Assembly (NCBI RefSeq): GCF_040869045.1
Contig: NC_090319.1
Coordinates: forward strand, 343,088,302 to 343,152,301
Origin: Eurosta solidaginis
Lineage: Eukaryota > Arthropoda > Insecta > Diptera > Tephritidae
Length of the DNA stretch: 64,000 nucleotides
Direction of reading: 5' to 3'
Positions 32,363-43,129 of this stretch are shown here, piece by piece (positions within the stretch are counted from its first letter, which is position 1; each line of letters starts with the position of its first letter). The translations under genes and the position numbers were made by a program. The notes beneath the pieces are model-generated. The model had not been told where the DNA came from, did no database searches, and worked only from the letters and a program-made list of their open reading frames with translations.

Positions 32363-33745
32363 TTGAAAAAAGTCCTAGCAAGGGGAAACATAGTCCAGGG
32401 ACTAATAAAGAAAGAAAACGGGGAATGGTCACGTAATAGTGAGGAATCCCTTGAGGTGCTTCTCGACACACATTTCCCATCGGGAGACGGTTTAGAAGAG
32501 CCAGCAGACATCACTCACACTTCGATCACGGAGCGTGTAGTGCCGGGCTTGGTGACCGATTCCAAGATCGAATGGGCAGTGAAGACGTTTTCTAAGTTTA
32601 AATTGACGGGCCCAGATGGTATATTCCCGGCCATGCTACAAGTCTCAAGTAGGGCGGTCTTGGAATGGCTTAAAATAATCTTCGATGGGTGCATAAGGCT
32701 GAATCATGTACCGCACTCTTGGAGAACTGCTCGTGTGGCTTTCCTACCAAAGGCGGGGAAGATCGGTCACGTGTATCCCAAAGACTATAGACCCATTAGC
32801 TTAACATCATTTCTGCTCAAAACCTTTGAGAGGCTGATAGATGTGTACATAAAGTCCAACGTGGATGAAAAGCTGCTCTCCACAACACATCATGCATACA
32901 CCAAAGGAAAGTTGGTAGACACCGCATTGCATAGGGTGGTAATTAGCATAGAGAAATCCCTGGAATATAAGGAGTATGCTTTAGGAGCCTTCTTGGACAT
33001 TGCCGGGGCTTTCAATAATGTTTCTAAATGGGCGATTATGGATGGTCTTAATTACATTAAAGTACATCCAGCCTTAACCAGATGGATCGGCTGCATGTTA
33101 AATAGCAGGAAGATTACATAACAATGGGGATTGTACGAGGCCACGCAATCAGTGGACAGGGGCACGCCTCAGGGAGGGGTGCTGTCACCTCTGCTGTGGA
33201 CGCTGGTCATCAACCAACTGCTCAGGCGATTCGATGAGGAACCCGTAAAACTTAAGGCTTACGCAGATGACGTTGCAATTGTCATAAGTGGAAAGTGCCT
33301 TCCAACGATTAGTTCATTGATGGATCGGGCGCTTCGGGATATTCATACCTGGGCATCTAATGTCGGATTGAAAGTCCATGCGAAGAAGACGGATATGGTC
33401 TTGTTTACAAAGAGGTACAAGGTCCCAAATTGGACCAGGCCTAAACTAGGAGGGGTGACCTTACAGGAGAAACCTTGCGCAAAATATCTAGGAATCATCC
33501 TAGACAGTAAGCTGTCATGGAAGCTCAACGTGGAGGAGAGGGTTAGGAAGGCCTTAACGGCACTCTATGCATGTAAAATAATGCTGAGGTGTACGTGGTG
33601 CTTATCGCCCTCTCTTTGTCATTTGGGTTTTTACAGCGATTGTAAGCCCTATTCTATACAATGGAGTTCTTGTTTGGTGGAAAGCCACACAAAAAACAAC
33701 ATATATCAAAAAATTAGAGGGGGTATGCAGACTATCGATGCTTAG
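32363..33745 (+). pseudogene. LOA LINE reverse transcriptase, one nonsense codon
   Basis: The frame 32363-33121 has FKLTGPDGIFPAML, KDYRPISLTSFLLKTFERL and FLDIAGAFNNV. The frame 33131-33745 is in the same phase and has RGTPQGGVLSPLLWTLVINQ, AYADDVAIVI and the KYLGIILDSKLSW block. A single TAA at 33119-33121 separates them. After about 33600 the frame shifts. All catalytic blocks remain readable, so decay is moderate. Confidence 0.75.
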
Positions 33746-33989
33746 CATTACGGGAGCCCTGAAAACAACATCGACGGCTGCACTGTATGCCATTCTGCAC
33801 ATTCCACCTGTAGACCTGGTAGCAAAGAACATAGCATTAACAACTGCAACCAGGCTCGGTGCCTCGGGGCAGCTTGAGTACCGACCATATGGCCATAGTA
33901 GTATAGCGTCATCAATCACAAGACGAACATACTACCTGATTCCCTATCTGCGCTTCGAGGGAGATCTTAAGGCCACAATAGAGGTGGAC

Positions 33990-34836
33990 GGTTGGCGCAA
34001 GGGTGCGCAAAAGGCGGACGAGACGATGAATGTGTCCACACATGGTTCCAAAGTAGTGGAAGGAGTAGGGTCTGCGGTATAGTGTGCTGATCCGGAAATA
34101 AGCAGATCCTACAGGCTGCCGGATTACTGTAGCGTTTTCCAAGCGGAAATATTAGCCGTAACCAAAGCAGTAGAAACCCTGGAAGAGAATAGCTTAAGCT
34201 GCAGCCGTGTTAACTTTTATATTGACAGTCAAGCAGCAATTAAGGCAATAATCTCGCACAGCACAGCATCTAAATGCGTGTTAGAGTGTAAGCAGTCTCT
34301 GGAGAGAATCGGTACAGGGAGCAGCATACATCTATATTGGGTCCCAGGGCATATGGGAATAGATGGGAATGAAAAAGCGGACGAACTAGCTAAAAAGGGC
34401 GCATCCCTTGAAGCTTGCTCCGTAGACGTCCCAATTAGACTTAGAAGCGGGAAAGGCGTGGGTTCAAGCGCGGGGCTGTAAAGTGTCGAAGATTATGTGT
34501 AGGTCTTACAACCTTAGACTAACAAAGTTGCTTCTATCATTAAAAAGAGAGGACTGTAGACTCATGACGGGTATTCTGACTGGGCACTGCTCTCTGGCGT
34601 CACATGCCTTTAAATTAGGCTTGGTCAGTGATAGCAGATGTAGGAAGTGCGGGTTGGAGGAGGAAATGATCGAGCACGTTCTGTGCTCGTGCCCTGCACT
34701 TGCCAGGCTAAGACTCCAGCTATTAGGAGTGATACAGCTGTTAGATCTAGAAGCAGCAAGTGGCTTAAGTCCTAGGAAGCTTCTAGTATTTGCCAAGAGG
34801 ACGGAGTTGCTTTTTAACATAGGTCCTGGTTTTTGA
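33990..34836 (+). pseudogene. LOA LINE RNase H and C-terminal zinc block
   Basis: The RNase H blocks VSTHGSKVVEGVGSAV, FQAEILAVTKAVETL, NFYIDSQAAIKAI and WVPGHMGIDGNEKADELAKK follow in order, with one stop at 34080-34082. The last frame (34483-34836) has LMTGILTGHCSLASHAFKLG, RCRKCGLEEEMIEHVLCSCP and LARLRL, the usual Cys/His end of I/LOA LINEs. Confidence 0.7.
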
Positions 34837-34953
34837 TAGGGTTTTTCTGTTTAGTCGTTAAAACAAACTTCTGGTAACACTACGGACTCAAGTAGTCTAT
34901 GTGAGGTCCTCATGGACCGGCCAGTTCAACCTAACATAACCATATTTTGCGTC

Positions 34954-35560
34954 GAAAAACCGATCCAATCACCATGTTTCATCCCTTTTTTCGTATATAT
35001 TTGGTATAGAATTATGGCACCTTTTTCATTTTCATTTTTGCTCAAGTTGTCGTGTGAACGGCCGAGCGGAAGGATATACGGTCGACTGTGTAAAAAACTC
35101 GGCGTGGATTAAACCGATTTCGCCCATTTTCACAGAAAACAGTTATCGTTATGGTGACTATACCCTTACCAAGGATTTGTATTCTGCGTCATAAGGTCAA
35201 TCCACCTACCAAGTTCCATGGCTTTATCCGTCTTTGGTAATGAATTATCGCACTTTTTCGGTTTTTCGAAAAAGTGGGCGTGGTTATAGTCCGATTTTGT
35301 TCATTTTAAATAGCGATCTGAGACGAGTGCCCAAGGACTTACATACCAAATTTCATTAAGATACCTCACAATTTACTCAAGTTATCATGTTTACGGACGG
35401 ACGGACGGACATGGATAAATGCATTTCTTTTTTCGCCGAGAGCGTTTTGATATATAGAAGTCTATATCTATCTCGATTAGTTTATTCCGTTACGGGGTAC
35501 CGTTATGCGAAAGAAGTTAATATACTCTGTGAGCTCTGCTCAGCTGAGTATAAAAAAATA
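34954..35560 (+). repeat. TTCGGGTGTAACCGAAC repeat, right arm
   Basis: Continues the repeat interrupted at 29366. It has AAGTGGGCGTGG-type words, then TACGGACGGACGGACGGACA near 35393, then TTTGATATATAGAAGTCTAT, and ends GCTGAGTATAAAAAAA near 35555. The same end block lies at 45550-45720. An ORF over the GGAC run is an artefact. Confidence 0.65.
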
Positions 35561-36611
35561 GTAAAATGGCAGTAAAAACTACCCCCTTAAAACACGAACT
35601 TATTGTTTTTTCTAAAAGAAGCAGACATATCGGATCATTCAGTTCGGAACAATTTCAGGATCACTTCGGTATTATTTAGGTATCATTTCGGAAAATATTG
35701 GGGCAGTTGAAGCATCCTTTCGGCTACACTTCCGGACTATTTTGAGAACAATTCGGAGCAATTGTAAGACAGTTACAGGATCATAAAATAATCACAAAAC
35801 TTTCTTGAAATGGTTCCCAATTGGACCCCAAATAGTCTCGAAATAATTCTGAAGTGATCCTAAGTAAATACACTTTATTGCCGGCCTTTCATATCACGCG
35901 CTAACTACAAAAGAGTCACAACTTGAAAAATGTAAATGTTCAGGAGAGAAGAAAAATGGTTTATGTGAAAACGTCTGTAATTTTATACTGAAATCCAGTT
36001 TTACAAAGAAGGAGACCTTCATTATAAAATGAATTTACGAAATTTTGTTGTAATTATTTGTTTACGGACAAAATATATGGCAATTTTGAATTATGACTAT
36101 TTCTAAGAAAACGTACTACTCGTACATTCACAATTATTTCATCAAAAAAGGCACATTTCATAATAATACAAGCAAATTTACTCACTCTTTACGTATAAAA
36201 AGACACAATTTTAATTAATACACAACAAAGTTAAAACTTGTTTGCAACAAGATAGTCAGAATTTAAAATAATACGCTTTATGCGTAAAAAAACTGTTTAC
36301 TTGTTCTTAAGCACATTGACACAACTAAAAATAGTACTCATTAGTTGATACAGCGCAAGCGATGCAATCAACACCAAAACTGACATAACGGTAATTTTCC
36401 AGTTAAAGAAGAAAATAATGACAACGAAATTTAAGGGGCTGTTAGAGATGTGTACTGTGAATTGGTTTATGGAAAAAACCGATTTAAAAAATTTTTAAGT
36501 TATGACTTTTGTAGTTAGTGTGCGATATAGTGTATATGTATATAACTATTTAAAAAAAATGAAGAAAATCGAATGTAGTTATTCCTTTTCTTGTTTTCCG
36601 AATTTACTCAG
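35561..36611. other. End of intron 5; TTTCGG/ATC-rich block
   Basis: Bases about 35630-35870 repeat TTCGGAACAATTTCAGGATC-like words irregularly, a decayed tandem structure. The rest is AT-rich. A pyrimidine tract (TTATTCCTTTTCTTGTTTTCC) and an ACTCAG acceptor precede exon 6. Confidence 0.4.
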
Positions 36612-36916
36612 AATGATACCATTATTGATCAACTAATAACTGACTCCAAGCAATACGAAAAAAGTATGACCGAAAGTTTCGCCGAAGTTTCAAAAATAGA
36701 TACGGAAATGCAGCGGTTACAACGCAAAATAGAACATTTAAAAATGCGCAACACAATGCTTTCGCTTACGCTGGACGAATGTAAAGAACATTGTGAACAT
36801 TTATATTTACTTTGTGGTAAATATGAATCGAATGCGATTGCATTACAAACAGCGGTAAATTGTAGCGATCGTGCAATTGAAGCTTATGATGTTATGCTGG
36901 CACTTTTGGAGAGCAA
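36612..36916 (+). CDS. MCC: MCC ortholog, coding exon 6 (residues 371-471)
   Basis: The exon begins AAT GAT ACC in phase 0 and ends at 36916 before GTATGT in phase 2. It contains RKIEHLKMRNTMLSLTLDEC, GKYESNAIALQTAV and DRAIEAYDVMLALLESK. The vertebrate MCC equivalents are SRIEHLKSQNDLLTITLEEC, GKYESNATALRLAL and EQCIEAYELLLALAES. This is the strongest single match in the window and identifies the gene. It is the central conserved coiled-coil region. The reading frame would stop six bases past the donor (TATGTATAA), so splicing here is required. Confidence 0.95.
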
Positions 36917-37084
36917 GTATGTATAAGTGATGTATGTAAATATCAGAGTGTGCAAACAAGCAAAAGCAAATATTACATTTTTTTAGTTTCCTTCATTCAA
37001 TTCAGAGCATATTCAAGCAATATGGTTAGTTTTGCTATATGAAGTATTACGAGTATATATAAATGCACATTTGAATAATTCTGA
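36917..37084. other. Start of intron 6
   Basis: AT-rich intronic DNA between exon 6 and the copia element, ending at its CTTTC target duplication. Confidence 0.4.
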
Positions 37085-37089
37085 CTTTC

Positions 37090-37296
37090 TGTTGAATACA
37101 ATCCTGTGTACAACGTACATATTCATGCAACCCTGAACTTTGTCTGTTCTTCTTTCGCTTTGTATCCATTTTAATATATATTCGGATTCTCAATTTGAAC
37201 TGCAAAAGAATAAACCGCATAATTTGTAAGCATTAACTTGTCTGTGCTTGATTTTTTCACTTGGACATACAAAAGTAAGATAATAAAATTCCAACA
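37090..37296 (+). repeat. Copia element 5' LTR
   Basis: Starts TGTTGAATACA and ends AAATTCCAACA (TG...CA). Near-identical to the 3' LTR. Confidence 0.9.
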
Positions 37297-37310
37297 GGTT
37301 ATGGGCCCAG
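37297..37310 (+). other. Copia primer binding site (internal initiator tRNA-Met)
   Basis: GGTTATGGGCCCAG directly follows the 5' LTR. It is the sequence used by Drosophila copia, complementary to an internal part of initiator tRNA-Met that primes reverse transcription after tRNA cleavage. Confidence 0.8.
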
Positions 37311-37375
37311 GTGCAAATTCCTGCGGTTCAAGTGAAAAATAAAATAGTTTAATTGTTTTACGCAAAAAAGCGAAA

Positions 37376-39670
37376 ATGAGTTCATCACTTTTTAACATTG
37401 AGAAGTTGCATGAGTCCAACTACGACTCCTGGAGTATACAGCTAAAAAGTGTGTTGGTACACCAAGAGCTATGGTCAATAACGTCAGGTGAAGAAAAATG
37501 TCCAGATGGGGATTCAAACGACAAGAAAGTGATGGAGTGGAAAGTCAAAGATGAGAAGGCGACGGCAACTATAATGCTGAGTATAACAACCATGCAGATA
37601 GCTCATGTGAAGAATTGCAAGGCGTCAAGTGAGGCATGGAATACTCTTCGTGAGATTCATAGGCCAAAAGGACCGGTACGTAAGGTAACTTTGTTTAAGC
37701 AGCTCCTTGGTATGCGTATGAGCGATGGCGAGGGCATTCAACAGTATGTCTGTAAATTCACTGCGTTGGCAGAAAAGCTTGAGGAAATTGGGGTACGTCT
37801 CCAAGACGAAATTTTCGTCATTATGCTACTAGCAAGCTTGCCAAAATCTTTTGAGAATCTGATTGTCGCATTGGAGTCTCGCGATGAATTGCCCAAAATT
37901 AATTCAATAAAAATAAAATTGATAGAAGAAGGCGAACGACGTAAATCTTATGGTGCGGAAAAACCCGAAAGTAGCGTACAAGCGTTTATGGTTCGAGAAA
38001 ATTCTGTAAAAAGAAATAGTTCTATGAATTCAAAATCAACTGATGCTTGCAACATATCAAACAACAAGAACAAACGACACAACATGAAGTGCTACAGTTG
38101 TGGCAAAAAGGGCCACTTCGCTGCTCAGTGCAAAGAACGAAAAAACTCACACGTACAATACAATGGTGACAACAACAAAAGCAATGGACTATTTGCGGCG
38201 GTTAACAAACTTCTGTTACATACTGATGCTTGGTGTATCGATAGCGGCGCATCTTCCCACTTATGCAGTGACCGCAACAAATTCTGCGAATTCGATGAGT
38301 ATGAAGAAGAGATCATACTTGCTGGCAACAACAAAATGGTAGCGACTAGGAAAGGTGTTGTGCGTTTAAAAACGAACATGTTCGACGTCACATTGGTTGA
38401 AGTATTGTTTGTACCAGGACTACAATGTAATTTTATATCTGTTTCGAAGGCAGTTAACAGTGGATATAAAGTTGAATTTACAAAAAACAATGCAATGATT
38501 AAAACTAAGCACGGAGCTATGATATTGAGTGCTAATAAGGTATGTGTCCTGTTTCTTTTTGAGCCCAATAAAAAGAAATTGTTTTTTGCATGCAAACCTG
38601 ATGACGAGGCAATGAAATGGCATTCAAGATACGGTCATCTGAATTTTGCTAGCTTGCGTCAGCTGAGCAACAACAATATGGTTCGTGGAATGAAAGTGAA
38701 TATACAAACGGACGTAAATTGTACTTTGTGCATGACCACTAAATGTGCACAGCGGCCATACAGTAAGTCAGATAGCAGGGCAACAGATATTTTGGAATTG
38801 ATTCACACTGATGTGTGTGGGCCCATGAGGCATGAATCAATTGGTGATGCAAAATATGTACTAACGTTTATTGATGATAAAACGCGATTTGTATTTGTAT
38901 ATTTTTTACAACGCAAAGACGAAGTATTTGATAAATTTAAGGAGTTTAAGCAAATGGTTGAGTGCCAAACCCAAAAAAGAATAAAAAAGCTTCGCAGTGA
39001 TAATGGCACGGAATTTGTAAACAATACGTTTGATAAGTTTCTTAAGGACCACGGTATTGTGCGACAATTGACAGTTCCCTATACACCACAGCAAAACGGC
39101 GTAGCGGAGAGACTAAATTGCACATTAATTGAGATGGCAAGGTGTATGATTGTAAGCTCTGGTGTAGATGAATCTTTGTTGGCCGGGGCTGTTAATACGG
39201 CGGCATATTTAAGAAACCGTGCACCAACAAAAACATTGAATGATATGACACCATACGAAGCGTGGCATGGTTATAAGCCAGTAGTAGGGCATTTGCGTAT
39301 ATTTGGATCACGCGCGATAGCGTTAGATAAGACACAAAAAGATAAATTTAAACCAAGAGGCAAGGAGTATATCATGGTTGGTTACTCCGATACGTCAAAA
39401 GCGTACAGATTATATGACAAACAAACACAGCGATTGATAGTGAGTAGGGACGTCTACTTTATTGAGTCGACATCAGCTGAACAAAATAAACAGTTGAATG
39501 TTAAGGTTGCAGAAAGTGTGCGAGAAAAAGGAATTGCATTTGATATGAAGATTTTTGACAACGAAGTGCAACAAAAATATACAAATTTAGATACAACGCC
39601 GATCGAAAACAGAGAAGTGATGCTGAATAAACCAGAAAAGAGTGACGATGAATTTGAGTCAGCTGACTAA
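37376..39670 (+). pseudogene. Copia gag-protease-integrase frame, 764 residues
   Basis: One frame from ATG at 37376. The N-terminal gag part is followed by a zinc knuckle, CYSCGKKGHFAAQC (C-x2-C-x4-H-x4-C, about residues 239-252). The protease has WCIDSGASSHLC with the DSGA site. The integrase has an HHCC-type finger (WHSRYGHLN and CTLCMTTKC), catalytic HTDVCGPM, SDNGTEFVN and the NGVAERLN block (D, D, E). The frame ends at an in-frame TAA at 39668-39670, after which the same frame continues towards the reverse transcriptase. The stop is therefore a nonsense mutation, not the natural end. Confidence 0.9.
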
Positions 39671-41685
39671 GCGCCAGCAGATGATGTTAGTTTAAAGAAG
39701 TCTCGTGGCAGGCCACGATTAGTTCGTAGTGAGGTACCTGGGTCTACCTGGTCCAGGCAGCAATGTAATTACTTAAATTTAGTAAACGTCGATGACATAA
39801 AGGTACCAGAGTCTGTAGAGCAAGCATTATCAAGTAAATATGCTAATAACTGGTATGAGGCCATGCAAGACGAGTATAATTCTTTATTAAAAAATGAAAC
39901 GTGGCAACTTACAGAACTTCTTAAAGGGCAAAAGGCTGTAAAGTGCAAATGGGTATATGCGATTAAGAGAGATACGAATGGTAACGTGGAACGTTTCAAA
40001 GCTATGTTAGTCGCAAAAGGGTGCTCACAGGTATATGGCGTGAACTACGACGAAACATTTTCACCCGTGTTGTTGTTGTTGTTGTTGTAGCGATTAGGTT
40101 ACTCCCCGAAGGCTTTGGGGAGTGTTATCGATGTGATGGTCCTTTGTCGGATACAGATCCGATACGCTCCGGTAACACAAAACCATTAAGGTGCTGGCCC
40201 GACCATCTCGGGAACGATTTATATGGCCACATTAAACCTTCAGGCCATCCCTCCCTCCCCACCCCCAAGTTCCATGAGGAGCTTGGGGTCGCCAGAGCCT
40301 CGTCTGTTAGTGAAACGGGATTCGCCGCTCGAAGGTGAGGTTGACAATTGGGTTGGAGAAGCTATATATTGCGCTACACAACCCCTTAAATCCCCATTTT
40401 CACCCGTCGTTAGGTATAGCACCATACGAATGATTTTTGCGATAGCAGCAGAATATGGATTACATCTCCATCAAATGGATGTGTTCACCGCATATTTAAA
40501 TAGTGAGTTAGGCGATAACATATACATGAGTCAGCCGGAAATGTTCGGTAATAAACGGTTCCCTAATCATTGCTTAAAACTGAAAAAGGCCCTGTATGGA
40601 CTTAAGCAGTCCGGGCGTCAATGGAACTTGAAATTAGATACAATTTTAAAGAAGATTGGTTTCCAACCATGTAAAAGTAAACCATGTGTATACGTAAATC
40701 ACCGAAATGGGCAAATGAATATTATCGCGGTCTATGTTGACGATTTGCTGATAGCTAGTTCTGACTATAAGCAAATGCATGATATCAAAGCCAGTATAGC
40801 AAGGGAAGTAGAGGTAGTCGACAAAGGACCAGTGCAGCATTTTCTAAGTATGGAAGTGAATCGTAATGGTGAAACAGGTTCTATATCCATTGGGCAAAAG
40901 GCTAATATCAGAAAAATATTAAATGATTTTGGAATGATGGACAGCAGACCAATTGCTATTCCCTTGGATGCAGGGCACCAGGTGAATTGCGATAAGGAAA
41001 ATTGTAAGAAAGTCGACCAGGTTCAGTACCAATCTTTAATAGGGTCGTTAATGTATTTAGCTGTGTGCACACGACCAGATATTTTGCATTCAGTTTGCAA
41101 ACTGGCGCAGAGAAATAATGATCCGCATTCCGAGCATTTAGCAGTAGCCAAAAGAATATTACGATGTTTAAATTCAACGCAAGATAAAATGCTAACATAT
41201 CATCGAACGGGTAAAGATGTGGAATGCTTTGTAGACGCGGATTGGGGCGGAGATGGTAGTGATCGTAAATCATATACGGGATATGTGTTTATACTAGCTG
41301 GCGGAGTTTTTTCTTACGAGTCGAAAAAACAATCAAGGGTAGCGCTCAGCAGTACTGAGGCTGAATACATGGCTCTTACATCTGCAGTTAAGGCGGCTGT
41401 ATTTTTACGACAAAGTTTTGGTGAAATGAAGCTCGAGTTCCCTAAGGCAATCGTAGTAAATGGAGATAACCTCAGTGCTATGAATCTTGTGAAGAATCCC
41501 GTATACCATGCAAGAAGCAAACATCGATATTAAATACCATTATATACGAGATATCTATAGAGGAGGCGACATTGATCTCAAATATTGTTGTAGCAGTGAC
41601 ATGGTTGCTGATATTTTGACTAAGAATTTGCCTAAACCTAGCCATGAGAAATTAATGATGATGCTAGGTTTAAATTAATTGAATG
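39671..41685 (+). pseudogene. Copia reverse transcriptase-RNase H, interrupted by a SINE
   Basis: It continues the polyprotein after the nonsense codon: WVYAIKRDTNGNVERFKAML and GVNYDETFSPV, then the 326-bp SINE, then VRYSTIRMIFAIAAEYGLHL, QMDVFTAYLNSEL, LKKALYGLKQSGRQW and AVYVDDLLIAS (YVDD catalytic box). RNase H follows with DADWGGDGSDRKSYTGY and LSSTEAEYMAL. Near 41522 a two-base loss shifts the frame inside the conserved SKHID block; the remaining C-terminus (YHYIRDI to LMMMLGLN) is readable in another frame up to about 41680. Confidence 0.9.
40069..40394 (-). mobile_element. SINE-like repeat, copy C, with 13-bp duplication
   Basis: A 326-bp insertion in the copia reverse transcriptase, flanked by CATTTTCACCCGT at 40056-40068 and 40395-40407. 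It begins on the plus strand with a GTT run, so its sense strand ends in a CAA run. It shares CTCCCCGAAGGCTTTGGGGAG, GACCATCTCGGGAACGATTT and ATATATTGCGC with copies B and D. Target duplication, simple-repeat tail and lack of coding capacity identify it as a SINE mobilised by a LINE. Confidence 0.85.
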
Positions 41686-41720
41686 TATATTTTTATTTAA
41701 TATGCATGCATATGAACGTT

Positions 41721-41729
41721 GAGGAGGCG
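41721..41729 (+). other. Copia polypurine tract
   Basis: GAGGAGGCG lies immediately upstream of the 3' LTR, where plus-strand DNA synthesis is primed. Confidence 0.6.
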
Positions 41730-41938
41730 TGTTGAAATACAATTCTGTGTACAACGTACATATTCATGCAACCCTGAACTTTGTCTGTTCTTTTTTCGCT
41801 TTGTATCCATTTTAATATATATTCGGATTCTCAATTTGAACTGCAAAAGAATAAAACGCATAATTTGTAAGCATTAACTTGTCTGTGCTTGATTTTTTCA
41901 CTTGGACATACAAAAGTAAAGATAATAAAATTCCAACA
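41730..41938 (+). repeat. Copia element 3' LTR
   Basis: Starts TGTTGAAATACA and ends AAATTCCAACA. It differs from the 5' LTR by several single-base changes and indels. Confidence 0.9.
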
Positions 41939-42148
41939 CTTTCGAATGCATGTTGTTTTTGTTGTGAAGTGATATGTTTTCTAACTCCACATTCAATTTT
42001 AAACTAAACTGCTACCGATTATTACATTTTACAATATTATGTGAAAATAACTTTTCAAGAACGTATTAGTTTCAATAATAAAATAATTTAACAAAAATGT
42101 TAAGTTAAACGGTTTTATTGAAAACAATACTTACATGAAGTAATAGGT

Positions 42149-42367
42149 ACTAGTTATCACACTCCTCATCAATCTAGGGCATTGATCAGACAATTAAATA
42201 AAAGCATTGGGCGGGTGAAATTTCTAAAAATGTGAGGCGTAGCATAACCTGATTAGGGTTCAGTTGGTCTTACGTATAACTATCAATAGGAATTTTACGC
42301 GTCCAACGTTTTTATTTAATTGTCTGCTCAACGCCCTAGATTGGTGAGGAGTGTGATGACTAGTTAT
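42149..42367. repeat. Foldback repeat with about 60-bp inverted arms
   Basis: The left arm CACACTCCTCATCAATCTAG, then GGCATTGATCAGACAATTAA, is matched in inverse on the right by TTAATTGTCTGCTCAACGCC, then CTAGATTGGTGAGGAGTGTG. ACTAGTTAT occurs just outside both arms (42149-42157 and 42359-42367) and may be a 9-bp target duplication, though ACTAGT is itself palindromic. It encodes nothing. A MITE or foldback transposon. Confidence 0.6.
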
Positions 42368-42396
42368 ATAGTTATTTTATAAAAAAATAAATAAAT

Positions 42397-42744
42397 GTAA
42401 GGCGCGATAACCTCCGAAGAGATCTAAGGCCGAGCTTCGCTTCCAATTTGCGTCGTGCTGCTCTTGATTTTCCCTACAAATTGGTCGGACGGGACCTAAA
42501 TGTTTTATGCCGACTCCGAACGGCATCTGCAAAGCAGACGAGTTTTCACTGAGAGCTTTTCATGGCAGAAATACACCCGGAGCGCTTGCCAAACACTGCC
42601 GAGGGGCGACCCCGCTTAGAAAAATTTTCTTCTAATTGAAAAACCGTATTTCTAAAATTTTGATGTTGCTTTGCCTGGGGTGTGAACCCAGGGCATACGG
42701 TGTGGTAGGCGGAGCACGCTACCATCACACCATGGTGGCCGCAA
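42397..42744 (-). repeat. tRNA-derived SINE
   Basis: The minus strand starts GCGGCCACCATGG and carries an RNA polymerase III A box, TGGTGTGATGGTAGCG (42732-42717), and a B box, GGTTCACACCC (42688-42678), at tRNA-like spacing. An unrelated body of about 270 bases follows, and the element ends in a TTATTTATTTTTT-like tail near 42385-42397. The A box plus B box plus body plus simple tail is the standard architecture of a tRNA-derived SINE. Confidence 0.75.
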
Positions 42745-43129
42745 GCCGTTAATTAAAATTTTTTTTAAATTATTTTATTTACTTAATATTTCGTGAAATG
42801 ATAAAGAATTATGTATATTGCTTTTATCATTTTTTCAGAATTTGTATGAAGAACGCAGTACACACTATATCAGAATTTGTTTCAAACCTGCCCTGTCTGA
42901 GCATAAACTCAAACACCTAGTTGTGAGATAGGGCGACTTTGTAACAAATCCTGAGATAAGGAAACAGAAGTATAAAACCGTTTAACATTTAACATTTTTT
43001 TTAAATTATTTTATTTTCAACTTTTTAGTCTTCATTAATTGCCTATTATTTCTCATTCTATTTAGGTCAATTAGTGACTCATTATTACAAGGACTCTTTC
43101 CAAAATATTTTGATGTCCCTTCTACCGGA
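42745..43129. other. Intron 6, AT-rich, nothing recognised
   Basis: AT-rich, with a repeated TTTTTTTTAAATTATTTTATTT word near 42755 and 42993. No gene. Confidence 0.3.

Larger units (their letters stand above)
29367..34941 (+). mobile_element. LOA-type LINE, about 5.6 kb, near full length but inactive
   Basis: Flanked by ATATTTTGCGTC at 29355-29366 and 34942-34953 (12-bp target duplication), it inserted into another dispersed repeat. Content in order: 5' UTR (29367-29739), ORF1 (29740-30618), a second ORF1-like frame with a DUF4780-type domain (30658-31104), endonuclease (31340-32339), reverse transcriptase (32363-33745), RNase H (about 33990-34480) and a C-terminal Cys/His block (34483-34836). 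Domain order and the RGTPQGGVLSPLLW motif fit the LOA/I group. Stops and frameshifts between and within domains make it inactive. Confidence 0.85.
37090..41938 (+). mobile_element. Copia-type LTR retrotransposon with CTTTC duplication
   Basis: A 4849-bp element with LTRs at 37090-37296 and 41730-41938 and CTTTC on both sides (37085-37089 and 41939-41943). The 5-bp duplication, short LTRs and gag-protease-integrase-reverse transcriptase order define Ty1/copia. The primer binding site GGTTATGGGCCCAG starts right after the 5' LTR. The two LTRs differ at about half a dozen positions in 208 bases, so the insertion is not recent. It is disabled by a nonsense codon at 39668-39670, a SINE in the reverse transcriptase (40069-40394) and a small deletion near 41522. 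It lies sense in MCC intron 6. Confidence 0.95.

Noticed and set aside
35387..35575. 62-codon frame over the ACGGACGG run
   Set aside because: It lies in the end block of a dispersed repeat that recurs at 45550-45720.
42665..42744. Free-standing tRNA gene
   Set aside because: A and B boxes are present but the head is continuous with a SINE body and no tRNA cloverleaf could be completed by eye.
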